A stretch of 64,000 nucleotides of DNA from Porticoccus sp950063125 (GCF_963973895.1 NZ_CAXBBF010000003.1), one strand, 5' to 3'. Shown: positions 20,041-26,637, counted from the stretch's first letter. Numbers and translations are program-made. The notes: generated from the sequence alone by a model not told the origin.

Positions 20041-20126
20041 GAGTGAATTATTTTTAATCAGCCAAGCTGTTATTTGGACTCCAGCCGGCAACGGTTAAAA
20101 ATAATTCACTCCGACCCCTTTAGCGC
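20029..20126. repeat. REP/MITE-like palindromic element, family 1, copy a
   Basis: Perfect 27-bp inverted repeats (20031-20057 and 20095-20121, starting AAAGGGGTCGGAGTGAATTA) flank a 37-bp centre. The full 98 bp recur without mismatch at 23733-23830. It has no coding capacity. Such GGGGTCxGAGTGAATTATT palindromes are, to my knowledge, common around REP-associated (Y1/RAYT-type) transposases in proteobacteria; no such transposase is in the window. Confidence 0.85.
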
Positions 20127-20425
20127 GGATTAGACAGTCAACATCAACACCTCCACGGGGCTGCCGGAATTGGAGCAGAGCGCCCGTGGCCCGGGTTTTC
20201 ACTCAGTCGATGCCGTCATCCCCTGCGCGCGTCCGACTCAAATCTCCCTTCGATATCAGAGTGATAGCGGGCTCCTAGGTCATAGGGCCTATGCCCAATA
20301 CCGCCAGTTGCCGCCCTTTCGGCCCCTCTAGGTCATTTGCACAATGCTCCCTGATGGCCATCCACCTATTCTCCAGGCATCACTTTCGATCAATCCGGTC
20401 TGACCGGTAGTTTGAGGAGTCCGCT
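20127..20425. promoter_or_regulatory. Non-coding leader of the b561/LuxR operon
   Basis: No gene seen. A 13-bp odd palindrome CATAGG-G-CCTATG lies at 20281-20293, and CTAGGTCAT occurs twice (starting near 20275 and 20329). These are candidate binding sites for the downstream LuxR-type regulator. TTTGAGGAG supplies the ribosome-binding site for the cytochrome gene. Confidence 0.4.
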
Positions 20426-21166
20426 ATGAAAGCTAAACGTGTCTACGATCTGCCCACCCGGGTGTTTCACTGGCTTTTTGCCACGCTCTTTGTGGTGGCC
20501 TTTACCATCGGCAACACCATCGACGACGAGTCCCTGGTGTTTTCCTACCACATGATCGCGGGGCTAACCCTCTGCTTCCTGGTGGCCTGGCGACTGGTAT
20601 GGGGCGTCATCGGCACCACCCACGCCCGTTTTTCGGATTTTCCCCTGCACCCCCGGGAACTCGCCGGTTACTTCAAGGGCCTGCTATCCAGGGATCACAA
20701 GCTTTGGAGTGGCCACAACCCGGCCTCCAGCTGGGCCGCCGTCGCCATGATGGCCTGCGCCGTGGGTCTCGGCATCACCGGCTACCTGATGGCGTCCGGA
20801 CAGGCGGGAGAAGACCTGGAAGACGTTCACGAACTGTTCGCCAACGGCTTTCTCGTGATTGTTCTGCTTCACCTGGCCGGAATAGTCCTCCATACTTCAA
20901 AACACCGTGACTCCATCTGGAAAAGCATGGTGAACGGCGAGAAACAGCACGTGCCCGACGACAGCGTGCCGGTTCAGGCCCGCGGCATCAGTGGGGTATT
21001 TTTTCTGGTCCTGACCATCGCATTTGCCGGTTACCTGCTGCAGAATTTCAACAGTGATACCCGGGAGCTGAACCTGCTCGGTTCGTCATTGCACCTGGGG
21101 GAGGCGGAGGATGAAGACGAGCATGAATCCGACGACGATCATGATAATGATCATGACGACGACTAG
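20426..21166 (+). CDS. Cytochrome b561 family protein with acidic His-rich tail
   Basis: Di-heme membrane electron carrier by family. The N terminus VYDLPTRVFHWLFATLFVVAF carries the first heme-ligand His (H15), and further membrane helices with His residues follow (YHMIAGLTLCFL; VHELFANGFLVIVLLHLAGIVLH). Four to five membrane helices are visible. The last 28 residues are almost all Asp, Glu and His (ending DHDNDHDDD), suggesting metal binding or a pH sensor; this is unusual for the family. Only 9 bp separate it from the LuxR-type gene, so the two form an operon. An electron donor or acceptor is not evident nearby. Confidence 0.88.
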   Translation: MKAKRVYDLPTRVFHWLFATLFVVAFTIGNTIDDESLVFSYHMIAGLTLCFLVAWRLVWGVIGTTHARFSDFPLHPRELAGYFKGLLSRDHKLWSGHNPASSWAAVAMMACAVGLGITGYLMASGQAGEDLEDVHELFANGFLVIVLLHLAGIVLHTSKHRDSIWKSMVNGEKQHVPDDSVPVQARGISGVFFLVLTIAFAGYLLQNFNSDTRELNLLGSSLHLGEAEDEDEHESDDDHDNDHDDD

Positions 21167-21175
21167 AAAAGCATC

Positions 21176-21721
21176 ATGACCTCCCGGGACCGCGCCATAC
21201 TGCTTATCACCCTGCTGCTGATCACGGCCATCATCGCCTTTGACCTGGTAACAGACTCCGGTGAAGGGGTTGCCCTCTGGCACCTGCTCGCGGAAGGCAC
21301 GGCAGGACTGCTGGGCCTGGGCGGTGTCTTTTACGTGCTGAAGGATATGTTCCGGCTGAAAAAGCACCTTCACCACGAGCGAGAAATTTCCGCCGGCCTG
21401 AAACAGGAATCGGAAGAATGGCGCAATCGCTCGAAAACCTATCTGGACGGGCTCTCGGAGGCCATCGACCAGCAACTGACCGCCTGGCACCTCACACCGG
21501 CGGAAAGGGAGGTGGCCTTCCTGCTGCTCAAGGGCATGAGCCTCAAGGAAATTGCCGTGATACGGGATACCGCGGAAAAGACCGCGCGGGTGCAGTCCAT
21601 GTCGATTTACGCCAAAGCCGGTCTGTCGGGTCGCTCGGAACTGGCGGCATTCTTTCTCGAAGACCTGCTGCCGGCCACGGGCATGGGTGCCAAAGACGCA
21701 GAGCAACCACCGTCAGCCTGA
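21176..21721 (+). CDS. Membrane-anchored LuxR-type HTH regulator
   Basis: Two N-terminal membrane helices (about residues 7-25 and 36-56) are followed by a charged helical linker (KKHLHHEREISAGLKQESEEW) and a C-terminal LuxR/GerE helix-turn-helix: LTPAEREVAFLLLKGMSLKEIAVIRDT, then TAEKTARVQSMSIYAKAGLSGRSELAAFFLED. No receiver or autoinducer domain is present. The fixed pairing with a b561 cytochrome suggests that the regulator senses the cytochrome's redox or heme state within the membrane; that is inference. A palindromic element begins right after the stop codon. Confidence 0.85.
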   Translation: MTSRDRAILLITLLLITAIIAFDLVTDSGEGVALWHLLAEGTAGLLGLGGVFYVLKDMFRLKKHLHHEREISAGLKQESEEWRNRSKTYLDGLSEAIDQQLTAWHLTPAEREVAFLLLKGMSLKEIAVIRDTAEKTARVQSMSIYAKAGLSGRSELAAFFLEDLLPATGMGAKDAEQPPSA

Positions 21722-21803
21722 ACAAAGAGGTCGGGGTGAATAAATTTTGATCTGCCTAGCGGTGAAAATGGTTAAAAAATAATCGTTACAACCCTTTAAT
21801 TTT
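21722..21803. repeat. REP/MITE-like element, family 2, copy 1
   Basis: About 82 bp, related to family 1 at its ends (AAAGAGGTCGGGGTGAATAA) but with its own centre (TAGCGGTGAAAATGGTTAAA). Similar copies are at 22405-22486 and 24629-24709. It lies between the LuxR gene stop and the 3' end of the yoeB toxin gene. Confidence 0.8.
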
Positions 21804-21814
21804 GGCAATAGCGG

Positions 21815-22078
21815 CTATTCGTAGTGGCTCCAAAGCCTGGGAACTTTCACCACTCGCTCGTCCTCGAGCACTTGGTAAACCAGACGATGCTGAATATTGA
21901 TACGGCGTGAATAGGCCCCTACAAGGTCGCCAATGAGTTTTTCAAACGGTGGCGGCTTGCGGTATGGATCTTCCGCGATCAGCTCCAATAGTTCCTGTGC
22001 GTTTGGTTTGAGACCGCTGGAGGCCAACTTCTTTGCATCTTTCTGGGCTTGCTTGGTGTAAACCAACTTCCATGTCAC
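21815..22078 (-). CDS. yoeB: YoeB-type mRNA interferase toxin
   Basis: Ribosome-dependent RNase that cuts mRNA at the A site when freed from its antitoxin. The 87-aa protein matches YoeB along its length, with the active-site set E46, R65 and the C-terminal SHYE (H85, Y86). Its start overlaps the stop of the antitoxin gene by 4 bp (ATGA), the usual TA coupling. Such TA pairs are common stabilising cassettes in chromosomal integrons. Confidence 0.93.
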   Translation of the reverse strand: MTWKLVYTKQAQKDAKKLASSGLKPNAQELLELIAEDPYRKPPPFEKLIGDLVGAYSRRINIQHRLVYQVLEDERVVKVPRLWSHYE

Positions 22079-22317
22079 CAGTCCAACTCCTCATCGCATT
22101 CATCCACGGGAGTCTCCATCCCCTCACGAATAGACTCCCGCATACCAGGTACGGAGAGCAGGTAGAGTGTTTCCTGAATGGCCGACCAGTCTTCCTCGGA
22201 AACCAGCACGGCTTTGTTCCGCTTACCCATGATGACGATTGGTTGATGAGACTCAGCTGTTTCATCAATCAACCGGTAAAGGTTGCTACGCGCCTCAGTT
22301 GCAGTGATTCCGGTCAT
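22075..22317 (-). CDS. yefM: YefM/Phd-type antitoxin
   Basis: Binds and neutralises YoeB and represses its own promoter. The 80-aa protein has the Phd/YefM N-terminal DNA-binding fold (TGITATEARSNLYRLIDE, then PIVIMGKRNKAVLVSEEDW) and an acidic C-terminal toxin-binding tail (ETPVDECDEELDW). AGAGGTG precedes the ATG. First gene of the operon with yoeB. Confidence 0.93.
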   Translation of the reverse strand: MTGITATEARSNLYRLIDETAESHQPIVIMGKRNKAVLVSEEDWSAIQETLYLLSVPGMRESIREGMETPVDECDEELDW

Positions 22318-22349
22318 GACGCACCTCTTGCGTGTTTAACGTTTAACCA

Positions 22350-22377
22350 ATTGTACGTCTTTAGGTACGTACGCCAA
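22350..22377 (-). promoter_or_regulatory. yefM-yoeB promoter/operator
   Basis: Minus strand: -35 TTGGCG (22372-22377), 16-bp spacer, -10 TACAAT (22350-22355). Within and beside it are the inverted half-sites GTACGT/ACGTAC and a tandem GTTTAAC (about 22334-22347), plausible antitoxin binding sites; YefM operators are known to contain TGTAC-type palindromes. Confidence 0.6.
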
Positions 22378-22404
22378 GACGAACGTTTCGTATAACGCTT
22401 GAGA

Positions 22405-22486
22405 CTAAAGGGGTTGGAGTGAATAAATCTTGATCAGTCTAGCGGTGAAAATGGTTAAAAAAATAATTGTTACGACTCCCTTTAAT
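22405..22486. repeat. REP/MITE-like element, family 2, copy 2
   Basis: Begins TAAAGGGGTTGGAGTGAATA and ends CGACTCCCTTTAA; the centre TAGCGGTGAAAATGGTTAAA is identical to copy 1. The small minus-strand frame at 22439-22639 runs into it and takes its last 12 or so codons and its stop codon from the element. Confidence 0.8.
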
Positions 22487-22639
22487 TCGAGAACCGTTTT
22501 CCCAAACGGAGTAGCCATTAGAAAGTAGCATTTCTAGTACTTCTAGGCTTTCCTCTAGTGACTTTGCCTTAATGACACGATCTTCATCTTCGTAGATATT
22601 CACTTCCTTTGTGCCTTCTAACGTGAAGCTTTGCGGCAA
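22439..22639 (-). pseudogene. Small orphan gene fragment truncated by a repeat element
   Basis: The frame encodes a soluble-looking segment (TLEGTKEVNIYEDEDRVIKA, then SLEESLEVLEMLLSNGYSVW) that I do not recognise. From about codon 54 the sequence is the family 2 element, giving a foreign tail (NNYFFNHFHR) and stop. No ATG is present: the frame starts at TTG, and it is open further upstream to about 22690 (a reading with GQFFHRFATPKL). Both ends therefore look damaged. It follows the ApeA-like HEPN gene by about 60 bp on the same strand. Confidence 0.45.
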
Positions 22640-22697
22640 TTTAGGAGTCGCGAAGCGGTGGAAAAATTGTCCGGCAACAGCGACTGGTTAAGTGCTT

Positions 22698-23636
22698 TTA
22701 AATGCCTGAAATATTCGTCAGCAAATCTTTCATGTATACCTCGAGATTGGCCGCCAAGGTATCGATGTTGTATTTAGAAGCATCGACGCTACCTGTATGG
22801 ACTAGCTTACTCCTTGCGTCATAGCACTTTTTTATAAACTGTTCAGATGCCAAACCATCATATACATTATATGTAAGGTGCGTAGCAGCCATTTTTCTTA
22901 GACTTTGTGATATTGAGTCCCTATACAAATAATTTAGCGATCCTAATATAGAATCTTTCTCTTGTTGCGTTATATCTGAAGACTTTGCATGACTTTTTAA
23001 TTCATCAATTAGTTTCTTTACCTTTAATGATCGATGATCAGGTGCCAGGATAGCCTCGGCAGATAACACCAGCGTTAAAAATCGAGCGCGAGGAGATGAC
23101 TCGAAAAATGAAGATGTCAAAAGCTCCATCGAAAGCTTTATCTGCGCATCCAAATAGTGCTCACTGGACAAGATAGTAAAAACTTCGTCCATCAAATACT
23201 TGGCCCCTCTAGGACTTACGAGACTCGCTGCGGAAATGGAAAAACAAGCGACCGGGTACTCTTCGCTGTATGCAGAAATTCCGTGAATATCTTCGATTAT
23301 GCGGACGCCCTGTTCATCAAAAATCTTTTCCTTTACGTGACCAGCTAAAAACCCGCTCGCTTTATTTTTTCCAACATCAACTCCTAGTCTAAATTTGGCC
23401 CCAAAGCAAAGAACAGCATCTTTCAGTTTTTGGGCATATTCCAAAGCTTCTGATTCTGTACTGTATCCCCCAGAGTAGACGGCAAACCTTGTGGAGAGAC
23501 TAAAACTATCACCATCAAGACACTGCATTGATGCACAGCAGCCATTCGGCAGGGCAAACTCACACTCTTTATCGTCTCCAGTGATCATTCCCTTATGGGA
23601 AATATGAAACCGGAATCTCAACCTGTAGGTAGCCAT
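22698..23636 (-). CDS. ApeA-like HEPN domain protein
   Basis: Function unknown; HEPN domains of this kind are often RNases in anti-phage or toxin systems. The C-terminal third (about residues 165-305) is helical and holds RFLTLVLSAEAILA followed by the R-x4-H motif R275-H280 (YDARSKLVHTG), the expected RNase active site. The N-terminal half is a beta-rich domain of unknown kind. The ATG at 23636 has GGAG upstream. The gene is richer in A+T than the core genes around the island. An attC-like right half precedes it (23640-23730), so it may be a cassette gene. Confidence 0.7.
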   Translation of the reverse strand: MATYRLRFRFHISHKGMITGDDKECEFALPNGCCASMQCLDGDSFSLSTRFAVYSGGYSTESEALEYAQKLKDAVLCFGAKFRLGVDVGKNKASGFLAGHVKEKIFDEQGVRIIEDIHGISAYSEEYPVACFSISAASLVSPRGAKYLMDEVFTILSSEHYLDAQIKLSMELLTSSFFESSPRARFLTLVLSAEAILAPDHRSLKVKKLIDELKSHAKSSDITQQEKDSILGSLNYLYRDSISQSLRKMAATHLTYNVYDGLASEQFIKKCYDARSKLVHTGSVDASKYNIDTLAANLEVYMKDLLTNISGI

Positions 23637-23639
23637 TAA

Positions 23640-23730
23640 TCTCCATTAGAGCGCTGATTTGGACACTTAATGCCGCCAACACGCGCGGCTTTGTGATGGA
23701 GGCTATCCCAGCCACGAAGTGGCGCACAAA
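23640..23730 (-). mobile_element. attC-like right half upstream of the HEPN gene
   Basis: Minus strand: GCGCCACTTCGTGGC hairpin, then AAGCCGCGCGTGTTGGCGGC and ATTAAGTG shortly before the start codon. The TTGGCGGC block followed by a (G/A)TTA-type core resembles the L'-R' side of integron attC sites. The R'' side is absent; the palindromic element copy b begins there. Assignment is tentative because the core is ATTAAGT, not GTTRRRY. Confidence 0.4.
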
Positions 23731-23732
23731 AA

Positions 23733-23864
23733 CCAAAGGGGTCGGAGTGAATTATTTTTAATCAGCCAAGCTGTTATTTGGACTCCAGCCGGCAACGGTT
23801 AAAAATAATTCACTCCGACCCCTTTAGCGCCGTTAAAAATAATTCACTCCGACCCCTTTAGCGC
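23733..23864. repeat. REP/MITE-like element, family 1, copy b, with duplicated right arm
   Basis: The first 98 bp (to 23830) are identical to copy a. Then the right arm (CGTTAAAAATAATTCACTCC to CCTTTAGCGC) is repeated in tandem to 23864. The terminal TTA at 23858-23860 is read on the minus strand as the TAA that ends the beta-lactamase frame. Confidence 0.85.
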
Positions 23865-24451
23865 CCTTGCTCCAGAAGAACGATCTCTCGAACACTCGCC
23901 TGAACATCTGGGGGTAGTGGTAGCTGTCCCTGAGCCAGCCTCTCCAGAAATCGGGCCTGCTCGATTGCACTAATCTTGAGCGGTCCTTCAAGCCAGAACG
24001 TATCGACGGTTGCGCCTATACGTCCATTTCCATAGCCAAGCTTTGAGATGTTCTCGCGCATTCGCTCCAAGCCAATGCGACGGGCAAGCTCCTGATAGAT
24101 CGGAACATTGGAGAGCGTGATCGCCTCACGTAGCCCCATGTCTTTTTCCCAAACGGCAAATGACTGAGGCTTACCACCATAAGGCAGAATCTCATCAACA
24201 CCCTCTACCGCTTCGACGGCAAGACCAATCAAACTGTTAGGAATTTTGAAGGTGGAAGCAGGAATGAAACGCACCTTGGAGCGAGCTTGGTTGTGCCCTA
24301 CAAATCGCCCCGCATCGACATCATAGAGTACGAAGGTTCCCGTCACGCCTGCACGCTTGAATAGCGCCCCAACTTCCGGAATCTCCTTCCACTCTGATGA
24401 GCATCCTTGCAGGGAAAAAAGTGTAAGTAATGCGGTGAGTAGTGCTTTCAT
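23858..24451 (-). pseudogene. Class D beta-lactamase, 3'-truncated by a repeat element
   Basis: An OXA-type serine beta-lactamase relative (OXA-9/LCR-1-like by my reading). Lipoprotein-type signal with C17 (LQGC). Motifs in order: S66-T-F-K69, S114-N-V, Y140-G-N and W153-LEG. The frame ends at residue 197 (LLEQGR) where complete enzymes continue for about 60 residues through the K-[TS]-G motif. KTG is therefore missing, and the stop codon belongs to the palindromic element. Probably inactive. The ATG at 24451 was chosen by homology; the frame is open to 24526. Confidence 0.88.
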
Positions 24452-24571
24452 AGCTGTTCTTTCTGTACCTACATTAAGCCGCGTTGCCTTTGTGTACTTG
24501 ATAGCGCAACTCCGCCATGCCAGCACCCATCTGACGAACAGATATCAGGCAAAGACCTGGACTTAGCACCC

Positions 24572-24610
24572 TTCGGGGGGAACAGTGGCTTACCCTTAAC
24601 AAGGGTAGCG
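24572..24610. other. Short hairpin upstream of the beta-lactamase fragment
   Basis: ACCCTTAACAAGGGT forms a 6-bp stem with a 3-nt loop, next to a GC-rich GGGGGG run. It could be an attenuator or remnant of a lost recombination site. The rest of 24452-24628 shows no gene. Confidence 0.25.
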
Positions 24611-24628
24611 GAGCTAATCTGGTTGATA

Positions 24629-24709
24629 ACCAAAGGGGACGGAGTGAATAAATTTTGATCGACCTAGTGGCGGAAGTGGTTAAAAAATTTCGTTACGAGA
24701 CCTTTATTT
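24629..24709. repeat. REP/MITE-like element, family 2, copy 3
   Basis: AACCAAAGGGGACGGAGTGA start, centre CTAGTGGCGGAAGTGGTTAA, end CGTTACGAGACCTTTA. More diverged than copies 1 and 2. It lies downstream of the HEPN-like gene (24831-25271) on the minus strand. Confidence 0.75.
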
Positions 24710-24717
24710 ACCTTTGT

Positions 24718-24781
24718 TTAAAAAGTCTTATCTGACCCCACTTATTTCTATTCTTAAAAGTCTTATCTGACCCCACTTATT
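24718..24781 (+). repeat. Two direct copies of a 28-29-bp repeat
   Basis: TTAAAA(A)GTCTTATCTGACCC...CACTTATT occurs at 24718-24746 and 24754-24781, differing by one A. GTCTTATCTGACCCC resembles another class of mobile palindrome end. It adjoins family 2 copy 3 and the broken attC-like site. Confidence 0.8.
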
Positions 24782-24799
24782 CAACCCCTTCCCTTCAGC

Positions 24800-24826
24800 G
24801 ATAACATGTTCTTGTTAGGCAGAATT
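24800..24826 (-). mobile_element. attC-like left half after the HEPN-like gene
   Basis: Minus strand, right after the stop of the HEPN-like gene: GCCTAACAAGAACATGTTAT. GCCTAAC fits the R'' core RYYYAAC and the AA that follows is typical. The remainder of an attC is missing; the repeats at 24718-24781 take its place. Confidence 0.5.
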
Positions 24827-24830
24827 AGGT

Positions 24831-25271
24831 TCATTTAACAACCGACATTGCCAATTCAAGCAATGCTTCTGTGCCTTGTAGCATAGCTTCTTGATTTGGG
24901 AAGCCCATGCCATGAAAACCTAGCGGATATCTCAAATGAAAAGGCTTGTCATAAACTTCGTGGAGTTGAGACACCCAGTGTGGTTGTGGAAAGGACAACG
25001 AGTAGCCAGCTTTAGCTGCATCGCACCACAAATTGATAATGTTATGGCCGTATGGTTTTGTGCTGAGTTCGTCAGCCGTTAGCCCCGATGTTGCAAGCAG
25101 GGATTTCAGGCTTGCTTCACAAGTGTGGCCACACAGCAGTGTAATTGCGTATAACGGCAAGGGCTTTACGGTGGATAAAGGCTTTGCACCGGCAAACATG
25201 CCTTTTGCTGCGACCAGATAGTCTTGTGCTTCTGTAGGTTTTAACAATTCCATTCGTGGTAGATCTGCCAT
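24831..25271 (-). CDS. HEPN-like small protein (cassette-type)
   Basis: Function unknown. The 146-aa all-helical protein has LPLYAITLLCGHTCEASLKS followed by GHNIINLW, a pattern of HEPN-like families that carry a substrate- or nucleotide-binding His rather than the canonical R-x4-H. It starts 8 bp after an attC-like R' core and ends 5 bp before an attC-like R'' core, exactly the layout of an integron gene cassette. It lacks an obvious ribosome-binding site (GGCAGAAAAAC before ATG), also common in cassettes. Confidence 0.65.
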   Translation of the reverse strand: MADLPRMELLKPTEAQDYLVAAKGMFAGAKPLSTVKPLPLYAITLLCGHTCEASLKSLLATSGLTADELSTKPYGHNIINLWCDAAKAGYSLSFPQPHWVSQLHEVYDKPFHLRYPLGFHGMGFPNQEAMLQGTEALLELAMSVVK

Positions 25272-25279
25272 GTTTTTCT

Positions 25280-25370
25280 GCCTAATGCCCGCATTTGGGG
25301 CCGTAGTGAAGCGCAGCGTAACGAAGGTCCCAGCCCCGCAGGGGCGAACAACATGCGCTTGTTATGCGCT
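25280..25370 (-). mobile_element. attC-like recombination site between TIR and HEPN-like genes
   Basis: Minus strand: GCATAACAAGCGCATGTTG ... GCCCCTGCGGGGC ... AAATGCGGGCATTAGGC. The outer segments pair imperfectly (GCATAACAAGCGCATG against GCCTAATGCCCGCATT, about 10 of 16), with a hairpin inside. Left core GCATAAC equals the V. cholerae-type core; right core ATTAGGC differs from GTTAGGC by one transition. It fills the whole 97-bp gap between two genes of the same strand, as in cassette arrays. Confidence 0.65.
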
Positions 25371-25378
25371 GCACAATA

Positions 25379-26254
25379 TTATTGGCCATAGTATTTAGAG
25401 CTAAAGCCTACTGATATTGGAGCGCCGTCGTACTGACAGGAAACTCCAATTTTTAATCGTTTACGATGATCATAGTAAGTGTGAAAGTGTGTTTGCTTTC
25501 TAACCAGCTCCAACTCTGAAAGCCCAATACTTAAAGCACCAAGAATTGATTCAGAATCAAACTCCGTAGATTGGCTGCGAGGTGCCGTTCTCTTTAACTC
25601 TACGTCAACGTAGCTGATAAAATTACCCTCAGCCTCTAGCAGCATTTTACATTCAGGATTTTCAACAATTATATTTCCCACGTCATTTGCTTGAGCCCCA
25701 ACTGCTTTTTCCGCTTTCTCTACGGACATGCCCATATATTGGAATGGGCGATGAAATGGTGAACTCATTAAGGGAAGATTGTAAGAAACAGCTTTATCAA
25801 TCGCGGTTCCCAAATTGTGAGGGCAAGAATCGTCACTCAATGCGTTTTTGTTGAACACAACCCCCATGGAGGTTGTAAGCGTTTTGAATGAATCTAAGTA
25901 TTTACTTTCATCCTTAAAGTCGCCGTATAGCTTGCCTATAAGAAACCCTGGAGGCTCGCACTCTTTAAGCATGATAGGCAGAACTTTAATGGGTTTTCCG
26001 CTGATCTGAAGGTTCATTGCGACATCCAGCTCATTAACTACCCACGGAGCATTGATGGAGTTTGGAGACAGTATTACGGCAAAATACTCTACATTATCGA
26101 TTCCATTACGAATTTTTTGGATTAAGGAATCTCCAATCTTCATTTCAGCTTCATCAAGCCAACACTTAACATTATGCCCTTCCAAATCCCTAGCTAATTT
26201 TCTAATAAAAGGTTTGTCTGCGTGGTTATGGCTTAGAAATACACTGGTGATCAT
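25379..26254 (-). CDS. TIR domain protein
   Basis: Bacterial TIR domains are often NADases in anti-phage defence. Residues 1 to about 125 form the TIR fold: MITSVFLSHNHADKPFIRKL at the BB-loop side, FAVILSPNSINAPWVVNEL with the candidate catalytic Glu (E75), then VLPIMLKECEPPGFL. The C-terminal part (about 150-291) is a separate domain with no recognised match, ending in a short beta-rich segment (KIGVSCQYDGAPISVGF). Start at 26254 chosen for TIR homology and GGAG upstream; an ATG at 26284 sits inside an attC-like core (GTTATGCG). Flanked by attC-like sites and likely a cassette gene. Confidence 0.8.
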   Translation of the reverse strand: MITSVFLSHNHADKPFIRKLARDLEGHNVKCWLDEAEMKIGDSLIQKIRNGIDNVEYFAVILSPNSINAPWVVNELDVAMNLQISGKPIKVLPIMLKECEPPGFLIGKLYGDFKDESKYLDSFKTLTTSMGVVFNKNALSDDSCPHNLGTAIDKAVSYNLPLMSSPFHRPFQYMGMSVEKAEKAVGAQANDVGNIIVENPECKMLLEAEGNFISYVDVELKRTAPRSQSTEFDSESILGALSIGLSELELVRKQTHFHTYYDHRKRLKIGVSCQYDGAPISVGFSSKYYGQ

Positions 26255-26284
26255 TGGACTAAACTCCGATTTCTTTTCTCGCAT

Positions 26285-26637
26285 AACAGTCTCTTAATGA
26301 GGCCTTCGGCCTCATAATAATTATTAAAAGGCGGCCACTGTAATATATTACAGTGGCACCCGTAGTCTTCAGTAACACGTTGACTTTAATAACAATCCAT
26401 ACACCATCAGATTGCCAAAATCTGTTATCAGGGCCGCGTTTGGTTTGCTGGACAAAAAAAGCTGGCAAGCTGAATACGCTGTCGACTCGAAAGGATATTT
26501 TTGCAATATCGCCATCACCCTTCCTGTGGTTTTGGTTGTTTCCCGCATGAAGCAATTTGGCCGACTGGCCTTCACTAGTGCCACAAGTATTTCACCGCGC
26601 TCCTGTAGTCGCAACCGCTGTTAGTGGCCCCATCCAC
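26285..26637. other. Non-coding or decayed end of the island
   Basis: No gene I can support. It contains an 8-bp-stem hairpin ATGAGGCC-TTC-GGCCTCAT (26298-26316) attached to GTTATGC, which is probably the right half of another attC, and a perfect 24-bp palindrome. A minus-strand frame over about 26400-26580 (with KISFRVDSVFSLPAFF) may be the remnant of a further cassette gene but has no good start. Confidence 0.4.
26334..26357. promoter_or_regulatory. Perfect 24-bp palindrome
   Basis: GCCACTGTAATATATTACAGTGGC reads the same on both strands. With no spacer it resembles a dimer-binding operator more than a terminator. It lies about 80 bp upstream of the TIR gene start. Confidence 0.6.

Noticed and set aside
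26298..26316. Rho-independent terminator ATGAGGCC-TTC-GGCCTCAT
   Set aside because: No T tract follows on either strand in the right place, and it lies immediately upstream of the TIR gene; better explained as an attC-type hairpin.
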